Assembly: GCA_043228905.1 (NCBI GenBank) | Contig: JBHGNT010000003.1 | Location: forward strand, 3,162,001-3,226,000 | Length of the DNA stretch: 64,000 bases | Origin: Azolla caroliniana | Taxonomy: Eukaryota; Polypodiophyta | Reading direction: 5' to 3' | In this document: positions 20,901-32,676 of the stretch, in pieces | Layout of the letters: every line of letters begins with the position of its first letter | How positions within the stretch are numbered: position 1 is the first letter of the stretch | Made by a program: the position numbers and the translations under genes | Notes under the pieces: generated by a model | What the model was told of the DNA's origin: nothing | Databases searched by the model: none | What the model saw: only the letters and a program-made list of their open reading frames with translations

Positions 20901-21313
20901 TCAAACTGACAACAATGCATGGTAGTTGCTGCCTCTTGGTTCTTATCTATTTATCAACTAGTAGAGAGAAAAATCGGAGGGATACTGTATTGGAAATGTT
21001 TCAACCAACCACCCATTTGTTGGGTTCACAGGATGAGGTGATTCTGTCTAGCTACCTTTCAGGGAAAAAAACCAGGAATTGAGACGTAGCAAAATTTAGG
21101 TTTTGGATGCTCAATGATTCCTTATGAAAAGCTAGAATTTGTGAGAAGAAGTTTTAACACTCGTGAAATTAGAGGACGCTATCAATGGTGACTAGAAGTT
21201 GGATTGAGTCAAAAGAGTGAGTAAGCCAGGGTAAAATGGAGTTTGCTAAAGCAATGAAGATGCCATTTCTTGTCGTGAAGACTAAAGTTTCATATTCTAC
21301 CAAGTTCTAATGG
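17914..21313. other. Old repeat-derived intergenic DNA
   Basis: No supported gene. Segments resemble later modules: 18740-19200 resembles the (CT)n(AT)n-bearing segment at 37300-37880, 44530-45160 and 48960-49640; 19930-20110 and 20765-20880 resemble the DUF247 3' flank seen at 8000-8230 and 27600-27790; 20980-21310 is a diverged direct copy of 25280-25610. An open frame at 18197-18565 has no recognisable motif. Similarity is lower than between the copies downstream, so these look older. Confidence 0.5.
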
Positions 21314-21709
21314 CTATTGAAACAGCAAATGTATCAAGTCACTTATTTTCAATGCTATGGATATTTTGTTTATGTTTGCAATGTGTTCAACTTGTAGGTA
21401 ATTTGATGAACATAGGATCAGGAAGGAGACGATGATGAAGAAGAAAAATAAATTGTGCTTCAGTACTTCATTGCGACAATCAATTAATTTAACTCCCACA
21501 ATATCTATCTCCATGAATCCATCAATCATCAAACGATTCACCATATGTACATAATCCTTCACAATTTCATAAGGCAATGTGGATTATAAATATGTACATA
21601 AATAACAGGAAATAATTAAATTAATAAATCAAACCGAAATCTCAAATGAATAATAAAGCTCCATACTCGATTGTGTTGTGCTTCTTCATTTTAACCCTAG
21701 GGTTTATGG

Positions 21710-23190
21710 TTAGGTTAAATTTTGGGTTTGTAAATAACCTATAGCTGAATAGGCTGCCTGGTATATTGTAGGTGAGGGAAGTAGAAACGCCACAATGAAT
21801 GATGTCGTTAACCATGGCCGAGAACAGAACTTTTCACGAAACTCTGCATACCAGTGGCGCTTACGGGAGGAATGGTGGGCCACTATATCATGGATCATCT
21901 GCTCCCATTTTTTTGGATTTGTCATTGTAGGGCATGTTGTTCCACATGTCGACGAACCTCTCATCATTCCCCATGTGGTTCTCTCTATGACTTTGGCCTT
22001 TGTCAAGCTTGCGAGATCCTCTGGAGTGTCGATGAGCATGTCCATGATGATAACATACATAGCAAACTCACCCCGTTTTTTGGAAGTTATTTCGTGTGCA
22101 ATGAGGTTCCTCAGCACATCCTCTGTGTTGTCATCCACTACATGGCGTGGAAGATGGAGCTGAAGTTTCCTCTTGTCATACTTCATCACTGATATGTTAC
22201 CTTCACAAGCCTTGAATGAAATGCCGGCTTTATTGAGTTGGGACATTGTTGGCAGACTAACAAATTCCTTTTTCTGAGTTTCTTGTTTTTTGGTCTTTTT
22301 GCACATCCTCAATTTCCTCAGGAAAGAAAAACATGAATGAGCAGATTTTTTTGTGGATTCTTCTTCTTCCACAGTGCACGAATTGTAGAGGGAATCAAGT
22401 AGATGCTCGCAAGTATAGACCAATGCTATCTTTTTTTATTCTGAATCAAGAAATTCTAAAAATCTACTCCTTACAGCTTCACTAGAGAAGAATGGATTAC
22501 TGCGGACAATAAACTTCCTCATGGTTCCCTCTAGATCAGCCAATGAGCAGTCCGGAATGTTAGGAATCTTCTTTAGACATGACATGGGAATTTGGTTGCC
22601 TATCAACAGCAAGTTCCTCTTTATTCGCACTTGGAGTGTAAGGTCATTAGAGTAGAAAGTGGAAAGTGGCAAAGTATCTGCAGACACTTTCCATAGGTTG
22701 GAGTAGAAACAGTAAGAACTCATGAATGAAGACGGTATCGACAGTGACCTGAAATTGGAGCAACTCAAACTCAGATTGGGAGAGGTTGAGATTATAGATG
22801 CGGCCAAGTTCATCTGATTGATCAGGGGTGAGGTATTGAATGAGCTTTCCAACAGCTGATATACCATGTCTTTCCATGAATTCCCTTCACACATATTGCC
22901 TTATAATTATTAATGGGGGAAGGCTTAAGATTTTGATACAATGGACCGATGGTCACTGATTTAGGGTAATACGCCTCTGGCTTCACTTCCAACAATGCTT
23001 CGGGAGGCTTCGAAATCATCCAACTTGGCTTCGAAATCATCCAGCTTTTGTTGGACACCAATGCATCATGAACATGCAGATTGATCTTCTCCTTCATGTA
23101 GTCTCTCCATTCATCTTTGGTGAAGTTGAGGGATTGATGATCAGGTTCACCCATTGGAATTGTAATGTTCAATCTGGTATTCGAACCCAT
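21710..23190 (-). pseudogene. DUF247 gene, copy 2, full length but damaged
   Basis: ATG at 23190 begins MGSNTRLNITIPMGEPDHQS; the end is TAA at 21710. The span of ~493 codons matches the family length. Blocks in order: VTIGPLYQNLKPSP (23000-22960), MERHGISAVGKLIQYL, VTVDTVFIHEFLLFL (22760), NLLLIGNQIPMSCLKKI (22610), CEHLLDSLYNSC (22405), LHLPRHVVDDNTEDVLRNLIAHE (22160-22100), then a C-terminal hydrophobic span TTSFIVAFLL...YSAIGYL expected to anchor in a membrane. Damage: an extra G near 22880, a shift near 22690, an in-frame TAA at 22436-22438, and a compensated shift pair between about 21907 and 21990. It is the best-preserved copy of its type. Introns masking the shifts cannot be excluded, but no convincing splice sites were seen. 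Confidence 0.85.
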
Positions 23191-23254
23191 CTCTTCTTCT
23201 TCTTCTTCTTCTTCTTCTTCTTCTTCTTCTTCTTCAGATTCTTCTTCTTCTTCT
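23191..23254. repeat. (GAA)n tract directly upstream of DUF247 copy 2
   Basis: On the minus strand 14 GAA codons, TCT and 5 GAA codons lie in frame before the ATG at 23190, and the frame stays open to TAG 23266-23268 with no upstream ATG. It is therefore either 5' leader or a poly-Glu N-terminus after an unseen upstream start. Copies at 51764 and 62535 have a similar acidic stretch before their N-termini. Confidence 0.8.
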
Positions 23255-23349
23255 CCTGTGGGGCACTAATTAGTTGATATGTTCTTGTAGGATTACGTCA
23301 AGTAGTACCACTCCTCTTTTTATACATCTCTATGAGTTAATCCTGACCT

Positions 23350-23610
23350 CAGATGATGAGAGAGTCTATATTCTATGTATCTATTTATTTATGTATCATG
23401 AAAAGAGAGAGAAAGAGAGATTAGGATGAGCATCTGTGATGTCTGGAGCATATTTGTGAAGCAAAGAATCATGTGATTTTTAATAGGAAGCAGATGCTCT
23501 ATTCAATTCTAATTAATCAATTCTTGTATGCTTCTAAATTTGAGAGATGAAGTCTTTTTTTAGTGCTTCCCTCTCTATGAACCATCAATGATCGATCATA
23601 ACACATTAGC
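23350..23610. repeat. Direct repeat, unit 1 (partner 24150-24420)
   Basis: Both copies contain a TATTCTATCTAT segment, a purine-rich AAGAGAGAAAGAGAGAT, AATCATGTGATTT, CAATTCTTGTATGCTTCTAAAT and a CCGATCA-type end in the same order. They lie ~800 bp apart in the same orientation, with the 59-bp array between them. Confidence 0.7.
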
Positions 23611-23659
23611 AAAACACAACACTGAGTTTTTCGTAAGTTTTTCTACCAAATCATGTAAA

Positions 23660-23935
23660 CCTCAATATAGAAAAACTTCCACCCTTGACTCTTATTGGAT
23701 CCCACCAAAATGAGGTGACATGGTTACCCTTGACTCTTCTTGGATTGCACCAAAATGTGCTAACATCAGTATATAAAATCTTCCACCCTTGACTCTTCTT
23801 TGATCCCATCAAAACGTGTTGACATCGATATAGAAAGACTTCCACCCTCAAGTCTTCATGTATCATACCAAAGCATGCTAGCATCGATATAGAAATACTT
23901 CCACCCTTGGCTCTTCATGGATCCACCGAACCCAA
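23660..23935. repeat. ~59-bp tandem repeat, five units
   Basis: Units carry CTTCCACCCTTGACTCTTC, a GGATCC-like CACCAAAA stretch and ACATCGATATAGAAA. ACCCTT positions at about 23681, 23726, 23785, 23845 and 23903 give periods of 45, 59, 60 and 58. The minus-strand open frame across it is a by-product of the repeat. Confidence 0.8.
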
Positions 23936-24149
23936 CTAAGAATTTGCTTCAATAAGCTCATCTGTCATGTGAAAGAAGAAAGGGAATATCTGATGACCGA
24001 TGATTGAGATAAATCAAATGAGAATTCACATGACCTAGTCCACATATATGAGTTTCAATTTATGATTTCTTTTGTATGCTCAAGTTATTTGTTGGTCACA
24101 AGTCTTCCATTCAACTTCCATCTTACCAAATAATAGTTTTGGGGCATAT

Positions 24150-24420
24150 GGATGATAAGGAAGACTATATTCTATCTATTTATCTATCTATGAAAAGAAG
24201 AGAAAGAAAGAGAGATAAGAATGAAAATATGTGATGTCTCAGCGTATGTGAGGAGCCAAGAATCATGTGATTTATAATAAGAAGCACATGCTCCATTCAA
24301 TTCTAATTAAATCAATTCTTGTATGCTTCTAAATTTGAGCGGTGAAGTCTTGTTTTAGTGCGTCCCTCTCTGTGTACCGATCAATGACCGATCACAACAC
24401 ATTTGCAAATCACAGGGAGG
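24150..24420. repeat. Direct repeat, unit 2 (partner 23350-23610)
   Basis: Same order of blocks as unit 1 with moderate divergence. A CT/CA-rich stretch (24434-24476) follows. Confidence 0.7.
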
Positions 24421-24476
24421 AAGAAGGCGGCTCTCTCTCTCACTCACTCACTCACTCGCTCACACACACACTAAAC

Positions 24477-26215
24477 TCTCTCCGAACACACACTACTAAG
24501 ACGAAGACCAGTTTTGGCCTTTTCACACTTAGCATGTATGGGGGATACATGTATAACAATCTCCCACTAAAAGGCCTAAACTAGGGGTACGAATAATGGA
24601 AGGTTGAGCTGTACAAGACCAAGACCTATACCTCCTACCTGATGGGCATGTTACACAATATGGCATTATGTTATACATAGTCTTAATAATTTCTAGTAGT
24701 AGTAGAACAAGTTGCTGACTCACTATGAAAACAACAAGAAGTGTAAAATGTATAGAAAGTTGCAAAATATGTAAGAAGTACAGAAAGTTGGAACTAAACC
24801 CAACATTGCAGTGGCCGATAAGGAATCTTTATAGCTATCATGGGAATGAAAACTCACAGAAAAGTCTATATGCCAAAAAGTCGGGATTTGAGACTAACCA
24901 TGTCGCTTTCTGTAGTGATTAACATATATCTTATTCGTATGAAACATTTTTAGGCATTGAGAAATGTACTGATTTTCCACTTCTGCATCAAGATTGTGTA
25001 TTTCTCCCAATTTCTAAAACTAAAAATACTCACTATATGAAAAGTCTTATATCATTATTGTTAAGTATTTATGATACCCAAGGTTTTCAATAATCCAAAT
25101 CTGAACATTTTTAATTGACTAATTTCGAATGTATATTTAGGTAGAATCTTTGCTAAAACGAGCTGTTAGTGGCCAAAATCAATGCCTGTGGATAATACCA
25201 ATGTCAAGGTTTGCTACCGTGACAACATTTGTCACAAAATCGTCCATTTGTTCATAATAAAATAAGCAAACAAAGACAGTTTGGAAATGTTTCAACCAAG
25301 CACCCATATGTTAGGTTCAATTGATGAGGTAATTCTGTGGAGCTACCTTTATGGGAGAAAAAAGCAAGCATTGAGGTGTAGCCAAATTTGGTTTAGCATG
25401 GTCAATAATTCCTCATGAAAAGCTAGAATTCGTGAAAGAAGTTTTAATACTCATGAAATTAGAGGATGCTATCAATAGAGACTAGAAGTTGGAGCCATTC
25501 AAAATAGAGAGTAGGCCAGGCTGAAGTCGATGTTGCTAAAGCAATAAAGCAATGAAGATGCCATGCCTTGTCATTAAGACTAAAGTTTTACATTGGTACT
25601 AAAGAATCAAGATTTTATCTACCAAGCCCCCATGGCTCTTGAAACAGCAAACGTCCCAAGATGCTCCTACTTCATACATTTTTTAAATCCCAGTGTCTCT
25701 ATCATCTCTTCACATGGTGAATTGATCTTTCAGTATATAGTGTTGTCTGGTTTGTCGCATGATAATCTCACTCCCGAAGGACCAAAGTTCCATATTTTCC
25801 CATAGTTTGTTTTAGTACATATTAGTAATTGTAAGGCATTCTAGGTTTTTGATTGAACCCACTATCCATTAAGTTGGTGCAATATGAAATGTTCAAATAT
25901 TTCAATTCTTTGTATCTCATAGAAATTGCAGCAATGCCTCTATTGGCTATTGTAGGAGACCTAACAAAGAATATAATGCAATCATTAATTTCACATGATA
26001 TAACAATGCTTAAGATTTTGGGAAGTTAACATTGTTTACGATCAAAAATATACATGTATATGTCGTGTACCCTAGCTTAGTATTGAAAATGTCATTCATT
26101 GTGTTTTCTCTTTCTCTCTCCCATTTTTCTCTCTATTCTGATCTCCTGTTTTTCTCTCTGCTGGTAGATAGATAGATAAATAGATTGTTGAGGGTCTATG
26201 GAATGGTACTTAACC
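24477..26215. other. Intergenic DNA with old repeat copies
   Basis: 25280-25610 is a diverged direct copy of 20980-21310 (AATGTTTCAACCAA, AAAGCTAGAATT and GAAGATGCCAT anchors) and a distant relative of the module at 33890-34030. No supported gene. A pyrimidine-rich stretch with CTCTCT runs sits at 26105-26160. Confidence 0.45.
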
Positions 26216-26219
26216 TTCT

Positions 26220-26950
26220 ACAAGAAAAGATAGCAACAAGGAAACCCGAAAATATACTTGTAAGGATCTATGTCTGCAGAACTTCATAGAAAGACATTGG
26301 ATATTGAATGTGGAAGAGCTCAAGAAAAAGCTCATCCCTAACCTCAATGAGCTTTGCGACATGTACTTCAGCATGCCCCAATACAACTCTAGATCCATCG
26401 CTCCAGCTTCTGATCATTATTGATACTGTCTTCATTTACGAATTCTTGATCATTTGTATGAGCAAACCTGCGGGTTATAGCAACTACTTATACATATTGT
26501 TCTATAATGTCCTTACAATGCGCCAAACGTGGAGGGACTTTGTGTTGATAGAAAACCAAATTCCCGTTTCCTTTCTAAAGACCACTGCAATAAAGGTTCC
26601 AAAGAAACCCAAATTCACATAGGGTTCTTTCAACAAAGATTCTTTCAGATTGTTTGTGGCTAAAATTGTCCTCCAATTTGATCCGTTCTTGGGGAGCCAA
26701 TTTAACAATGAGTATAATCAAACGAAATGAGAGGAAAAAGAAGAGAAATATTTTCTCAATTGTGTGCATCTACTTGATTTTTTCTATTTTTCATGCATAC
26801 AAACATTCAGCGAATCTAAGACACGATCTATTTCTAAAGAATACACAAGCAAATGTATTTACACATTCTTCCCTTTTCGGAGCATTTTTCAGGCGTTCAA
26901 AAGACCAAGGAGCTAGAAGAAAATCACAAGAAAAAATATGATCAGCTCCC
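26220..26950 (+). pseudogene. DUF247 fragment, copy 3 (central third)
   Basis: Reading across frames: CLQNFIERHWILNVEELKKKLIPN (26265-26340), LLIIIDTVFIYEFLI (26410-26455), TWRDFVLIENQIPVSFLK (26527-26580), then FVAKIVLQFDPFL and a CVHLLDF-like trace near 26765-26790. These are the central DUF247 blocks in the correct order. N- and C-terminal parts are absent, and at least two frame changes and a stop occur. The family core GNQIP is ENQIP here. Confidence 0.75.
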
Positions 26951-27109
26951 AACAGCATCCTGTTTCTTAGAGTTCCTTACAATATGAATTTAAATTCCGG
27001 CCACATATTAATATCCTCAAATTAATATAATTATTACACAGTAATTCTTACATATTTACTTGTCAATTAATCAATAACTTTTTATGCAAACTTTGAGCTC
27101 CACGAGAAA
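26951..27109. other. Short A/T-rich spacer
   Basis: Nothing recognised. Confidence 0.4.
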
Positions 27110-27790
27110 ATAGGTTGGGGAGTTGGGAAACAGGGGATGTTTATATGGCTATAAGGGGTAGGTTCATTGTATGGATGGCCTATCTGTTTTAATTGTAAGG
27201 TTGTTTGGTATGGGATATGTATAGCCCCATCTGTGCTATGAAGAGTAAGGTTGATTTCCTTGTTGATATTCTCAACCCTCTCTTAAAATTCTCCTTCTTC
27301 TTCGATGGACACTAACTTGATACTTTGGTGGCCAAGTACAGCTCTCACTGTGTTAATGCAATTAGGTTCCAGGACAGATAAGGCTGACGAATTAACAAGA
27401 TGTTTAAAGTGTAATCAGAAGCAGGGGAAGACGTTTATCCTCCAAGATTAAGAATCTCGCAAAACCAAGGAGATCCGTCGGTATGGATTATGGAGGCTTT
27501 CACATTAGATAATTGTAGATAGATGCAATTTATAATGAAAATTAAGGGAGTGATTAGAGCAATTAAGGCAAGAGAAGGAATGGAATACCTGTTTCAGCAC
27601 CATGCCATGCCATTGACGCCTGTTGCATGCACAAACACGTCTTGTACTTGTAACACTTAAATCTATCTCTCATACTTGTAACAAATTACTCAATAATTAT
27701 ACATGAATCACTAGAGAATTTATCTTAAACGCAATATTGGATCAGAACTTCGGATCAAAAGTAGCATGGGCGACCATGTTTTCATAATGG
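27110..27790. repeat. Block C, left part: copy of DUF247 3' flank
   Basis: Parallels 56930-58300 of block B in the same orientation: GTTTAAAGTGTAA(T/C)CAGAAG, CTCCAAGATTAAGAAT, ATTAGATAATTGTAGATAG, AAGAGAAGGAATGGAAT, then CTTGTACTTGTAAC. It has neither of the LTR insertions found in B. Confidence 0.75.
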
Positions 27791-28154
27791 CCAGCCAGCA
27801 ATAAGTGTAGTGACCAGAGTGACAATGAATAGCCATAATGCATCATGTAGTGTGTCAGCCGTTTGAGAGCCTTCACAAGCATCCTGTTTGCAATCATCCA
27901 TTTCAATCACATAAGTATGGGACCTCACTCTTTAAAAGTGTTTTCTACTCTTCAAGTTAGTGACTACTTGGTAAACAAAACACTACACAAGAAAGTTGAT
28001 AATGGCACTTAAAAGAGTACTAGACAATAGGTTATTAATGCCCATGGGGACTTAATGTAATCTATGGGACAGGGCCTAGTGCAATGGCAAGGATTGAACT
28101 TGGGTTCTCTCAATTTTATACAATTGATACGACCAGAGTAAACTACCAAGCCAA

Positions 28155-28440
28155 TCAGCAGAATAAGACATACCTGCCAAGTAAAGAAAGCATCGGTGTA
28201 GCAAAGTGGGTGTCTGAGGAGCCAGAGAGGACTCCTGGAAATACTATGTTCCCAAAGATGAGGACCGCAGCCACCATTATTCCTGAAGGCTGCAGTCCTG
28301 TTCCCACATATATACATGCAATCATGAAGTTCAAAAGGAACCACCTTGAGGACAACCACTTCAGGCCTGTTCCCACATATATACATGCAATCATGAAGTT
28401 CAAAAGGAACCACCTTGAGGACAACCACTTCAGGTCTTTT
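28155..28440 (-). pseudogene. Exon-like hydrophobic segment with good splice donor, unassigned
   Basis: On the minus strand one frame reads a hydrophobic protein-like stretch (WFLLNFMIACIYVGTGLQ, then SGIMVAAVLIFGNIVFPG) and ends at GGCAG|GTATGT near 28174, an almost ideal plant donor site. This suggests the last exon part of a membrane protein gene. The N-terminal side is a 69-bp unit present twice in tandem. No acceptor or neighbouring exon was found, and the segment sits where block C should carry DUF247. I do not recognise the family. Confidence 0.35.
28297..28434. repeat. 69-bp perfect tandem duplication
   Basis: Units start CCTGTTCCCACATATATAC at 28297 and 28366 and are identical as far as can be seen. 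The period is 23 codons, so every frame is preserved on both strands. Confidence 0.9.
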
Positions 28441-28539
28441 ATGCTCTTTTCAATACATATGAGGCATCGCATCACATACTATTTCTCCCCTTTCTTTTCT
28501 TTCTTCCTGTTGATGACAAGTTCTGATTCCTGAACCATG

Positions 28540-31040
28540 GCAATATATATATATGTATGAAGGGATGAAGAAAGAAAATAGGGGTAAGAAAGGAAAGCAA
28601 CGAAGTGTCGTTCGGTTACCTTTATTTTGAACTAAAATGTAGAGCTTTTACAGTCATAAGAGAAACAGAATAAGATAGATAGGCAGAGAGAGACAGAGCC
28701 TAAAAGTAAATGTTTTTTTGTTGCTCCAAAGAGACTCGGAGTGATGGAAGGCTATATTTGTAATTAACATAAAGTGAGAGAAAATATGAACAAATTTTAA
28801 ATTATCCAAAACCTCCTCCATACATAGCCTTCATCTTTCCTCTAAAACCCTAATCAAAGAGCAAATTCTAGCACTAAAACACGACTAATTATGAAACATG
28901 TATAATTCATCACCTTACATTACATTACCACATTGACATTGATCAATGATTATCGAGCGATAATTTGTGGTTTCTTGGGTGTTAAGCATGATTTTCCATT
29001 AAGTAATAATAGTGTGTTACATGTCAATATAAACGGCAATAGTCCAAATTTGAATCAGATTTACGGAAAACAAAGTAGTAAACTGGTAATATTTTTCAAA
29101 ATTTGAATGTTTTCTTCAATCAGTTGTAGTTTCCATTTCGGAATAATCGCTTAGTACTAATCAAAATATGATGCAAACTCCTTGTTAATAAAGTTCAGTC
29201 TAAATTGAGGAGTAGGTTCAATTCCCCATGAGCTTTCTCCATTGGTATTGTGATCAACTTTGTAAGTCATACGGCCTCAAAATCAAGGTATCCTAATACA
29301 AGACTCTTGCTTCTCCTTTATTTCGTAAAGTGTATTGAATTATTGCTTTACCTGTCTCCCTCTTCAGAGCACTTGACCTAAGCATATACGTTATGATTGT
29401 TTCCTCGATCTTATCAACAGACAATAGAAAGTATTCACACTTTTGCACGTTGTCCAAAGTCTTAGGAATCCAAACTAGTAAAATATATGTGTATATGTGT
29501 GTGCATTCTCAAATATTAAAACGATGATTGCTTTAGAAGCCGATTTTATCGAATAATGAAGCCATGTTGATTCAATAGAATATGACCTCACATATGTTGG
29601 TTGATTCTTGTGTTCTTTTTTTTAAACCAGAGCAAAGGTTTGAGCACATACACATAGTTAAGCCTTCATATGGCTAACAAAATATATCTGTCATTTCTCT
29701 TGTAAACTAATACATGCAAATGCTCATACAATATGTACTTTTCACATTTTAGACGTTATTATGTTGGAATAACCAATGCCTTTTTGTGAGCTAGTTGGTC
29801 TCACTTTTGTTGTATGTAGTTAGATATTGGGGATGTTAGTTTTAGAGTTGATTAAAGTCAGAAAGCAGGTTATGGTCTAGAGTGTGAGGATCCTTAATTC
29901 TCCAGTAGGAAGAAAAAACTTTAATTTTGAGTATTGTCACCATGCTGCCAAGATAGTCACAAATACGAAATTAAATCATTCAATGGGCATGGTGATATAG
30001 TATAATAGTAATGAGATTTACTTGTTTATAAATTATAATTCCAACCAACATGCACTTGAATTTCTAGGCATGTGTTCTAAATGGTTCCCATGAGATACTA
30101 ATTAAATATGAATAAATACAAGAATGTTCCATCAAGATACTTATGTTTGTGTAGGATTGTGAAATGTTTGGAGTTTAGTGGCAAAAAAACAATGTTTGGG
30201 GTTGCACGGCATATGTAAAAATACAAGGGTAATTACTTGTATGTACGTATGGTTTATTAAAATAAACATCACATGGGAAATGTTCTAAACGAAACCATAT
30301 GCTATAATGAATTGTAGTTCTCTAACCTTAATGTTAGTTGGTGTGGGCTTAGTTCACAAGGAGGAATGGGTAAGGATTGAGTTATTCTTACTCCCACAAT
30401 TAAAGATAACTTTTGAGTCTTTCATCACTTGACCACTCACGTGGGAATACAGATAAGGGCCTCAGGTTATTACATCCCAATAAAAGAAGGCTAACTACCT
30501 TCATGAAAGGGACAATAGTTATTACATAGAAGATTTGATAATGTGGCAACATTCTAGCCACATATATGCATGTTCCTCCTTCAAACCCAAGACATGATCC
30601 ATTCAATGGTAATGGGGGATTCAGATCCATTTCTCACCTTCACTAGGGGGAGATTGGGTGGTCTAACACCCTTTCTTCCTTATTTTATCCTTTATGGTTG
30701 CTTAACATTAATTAAGATTCTTATAGGAAACCTAGCATTTGATGTCCACCTATATGTGCACTTTCGATTCTCTACCTTGAGAATGACATCAACCAAGTGT
30801 TACCAACTCTTTTTCTCCCCATTTTACTTAGGGAGAGGTTCATGACATGATTCACAACCTCATTTGCATAGTGTAGTTGTTTGATAAGAGGGTCCCGTAG
30901 TATTCCTCTTTTCCTTGTGTATCCTAATACATTGGTCAATGTGTGAGTTTTTTTGTGGCAATGGGCAAGTATAAAGGCACGTGGCTGAATCTAGTGAAGA
31001 TGGGCCAATTTGGATTGTATTCACAATGGACACATCTCAT
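28540..31040. repeat. Block C, right part: copy of DUF247 5' flank
   Basis: A direct copy of 60500-62030 and inverted to 5400-5960. Anchors: ATGTATGAA(G)GGATGAA, GGGGTAAGAAAGGAAAG, GGAGAGCTTTTACAGTCATA, TCCAAAAC(C)TC(T)CTCC, AAGTAATAATAGTGTGTTA, GGCCTCAAAATCAAGGTAT, GGTTCATGACATGATT, GTATTCACAATGG. Copy C has about 900 extra bases (29935-30835) not seen in the 61.8-kb copy. Confidence 0.8.
29935..30835. other. Segment present only in block C
   Basis: The parallel with 61700-61830 breaks near 29935 and resumes near 30835. The ~900-base insert has no LTR, inverted terminal repeat or long frame that I can see, so it may be an insertion here or a deletion in the other copy. Confidence 0.45.
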
Positions 31041-31049
31041 TCTTTCACC

Positions 31050-31380
31050 TACTACTATTACTTCTTCTGAACTAATGCTTTCTTCTTCATCTTCTTCTAA
31101 ACTTAAAGATATTATTTTGTATACTCAAGTTGTTAGTTGTTCACAAGTCTTCGATTCAACTTCCATCTCCCCAAATAATGGGGGTTTTGTGGCAAATAGA
31201 TTTTATGTTCATACAATTACTAATATTGTAATCTGAAATAATGCTTATGTGCACATGTCATAGATTTTTCTACTTGTGTTCATTCCTAGGTTAGTGATAT
31301 AGATTCCTTGTGATGCAATGTTCAATTTTCTATAATTTTGGTAAAGGGTGGATATAACCTCAAGGTTATTTATATATGAA
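31050..31380. repeat. Repeat module upstream of some DUF247 copies, copy 1 of 3
   Basis: Nearly identical to 52130-52390 and 63175-63490, where the module lies immediately before the N-terminus of a minus-strand DUF247 remnant. It includes the reverse complement of an acidic EEDEEES-type coding stretch. Here no DUF247 sequence follows. Confidence 0.8.
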
Positions 31381-31459
31381 TCATAGATTGACATATTCGC
31401 ATTCGTGGGATTTTCCATTCGAATGCAAACGAATACGCATACATTCGTGTGGTCAAGTA

Positions 31460-32085
31460 TTCGTTTAAAAAAAAAGGAAAAAAAAGGAGGTGAACTCCCT
31501 CCTTTTAGTTTCTTAGGAAAAAAAGGGGGACTTGACAATAAAAAGGGGATAATAAAATAGAGAGTTGAGAGAGACGTGACAGAAATAAATTTTCATTGGA
31601 GATCTTGATTCTTTACCAAATAAATAAATATAATAAAATAAAATATCGCTTTATTTTTAATAAATAAATAAAATAAAATAAAGGTTCATTAATTCTTCAC
31701 CTTTTCTTTTCCCAAAATTTATGGATATTTTTACGTGACATTAAAGTTGAGACTTCACATTAATCATGTTTTCATAATAAATAAATAAATATTCGTTTTT
31801 TTAAAATAAAAAAATCAATTATTTAAATAAAATAAAGGTTCATAAACTCTCCTCTTTTTTTATTTGACACTAGAAAGGAGAGTTTATACTAATCATATTT
31901 TTATAAATTATTAATGAATAATTGTACATTTTTTTAGTGAATTAAATTTATTTATTTTTAAATTAATTAATTAATTAATTGTTTGTATTTTTTTTTTACA
32001 AAACGAATGGTTTTTAAATATTCTTAGGGCCATTTTGTATTCACGAATATTGAGAATATCACGCATGTGTCAATCTATGATATTA
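31460..32085. other. Very A/T-rich stretch with AATAAA-type runs
   Basis: Dense in TAAATAAA, AAAATAAA and TTAATTAA repeats (notably 31610-31690, 31770-31840, 31940-31985). Similarity to the other modules pauses here and resumes near 32090, so it looks like an insertion splitting the module that is continuous at 43380 and 63486. Confidence 0.5.
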
Positions 32086-32089
32086 TGAA

Positions 32090-32300
32090 TAAAGATCTCC
32101 AACTATTTGTGGGGAGCATTAAGTGATAGGTGAGCTTTATTACTTTGAAGGTGAGTTTCTTTCCCTGAAGGCAACCTTGTGAACCGAAGTTGGGAATATC
32201 CCACTATGTGCCCCATCCATGAGACAACTATAGAATCATTTACGAAATTACGAAACAATGTGAATCACACTATAACTATGACATTGATAAGTACAAAAAG
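32090..32300. repeat. Module with one arm of the inverted repeat
   Basis: Matches 43405-43620 and 63525-63750 (GATCTCCAACTATTTGTGGG, GAAGGCAACCTTGTGAAC, GGGAATATCCCACTATGT) up to the left arm of the 21-bp inverted repeat. The right arm is missing and different sequence follows. Confidence 0.75.
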
Positions 32301-32605
32301 TTAAACATTGATGACACTTTCGCCCCTGTAGTATTTTCACTTACGAAATTATGTTTTTGTGGAAAAAGTTATTGAATACTCGATCTTTGAAATGGGTGTG
32401 TTATGCCTAATATGTAATTGATTGATATCACGTGGAAGATATATATTTGAAGATGTTAAAATATGGCCACGTCAATATATTAATATCCGAGTGAAGTTTA
32501 AGAGATATCGTGTTTATTGAAAGCTTCTAAACAATGTTGGTGAAAACTCTGAAGGCCATCAAAACTTAATTATGTGAAATTTGAAGAGAAAAGGCAAGTC
32601 TAATT

Positions 32606-32676
32606 GGGACATTGTACTGAACCCCAACCACATTGTCGAGTTGTGGAAGATCAAAGTGAACTTTTCTCTTAGTCAT
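32606..32676 (-). pseudogene. N-terminal scrap of the unassigned MTKRKV fragment
   Basis: ATG at 32676 starts MTKRKVHFDLPQLDNVVGVQY, then similarity stops. Same start as the longer copies at 49815 and 47681. Flanking sequence (TTGAGGGAGGTGCCAGTTCATGG) is also shared. Confidence 0.5.

Noticed and set aside
21795-22192. Open frames on the + strand opposite DUF247 copy 2
   Set aside because: Antisense shadows of the DUF247 coding sequence, which carries the family motifs on the minus strand.
23651-23884. Repetitive 77-residue minus-strand frame
   Set aside because: It is produced by the ~59-bp tandem repeat; no homology signal.
28155-28440. Possible ion-transporter (HKT-like) exon
   Set aside because: Only a loose resemblance around a FGN..FP motif; too weak to name a family.
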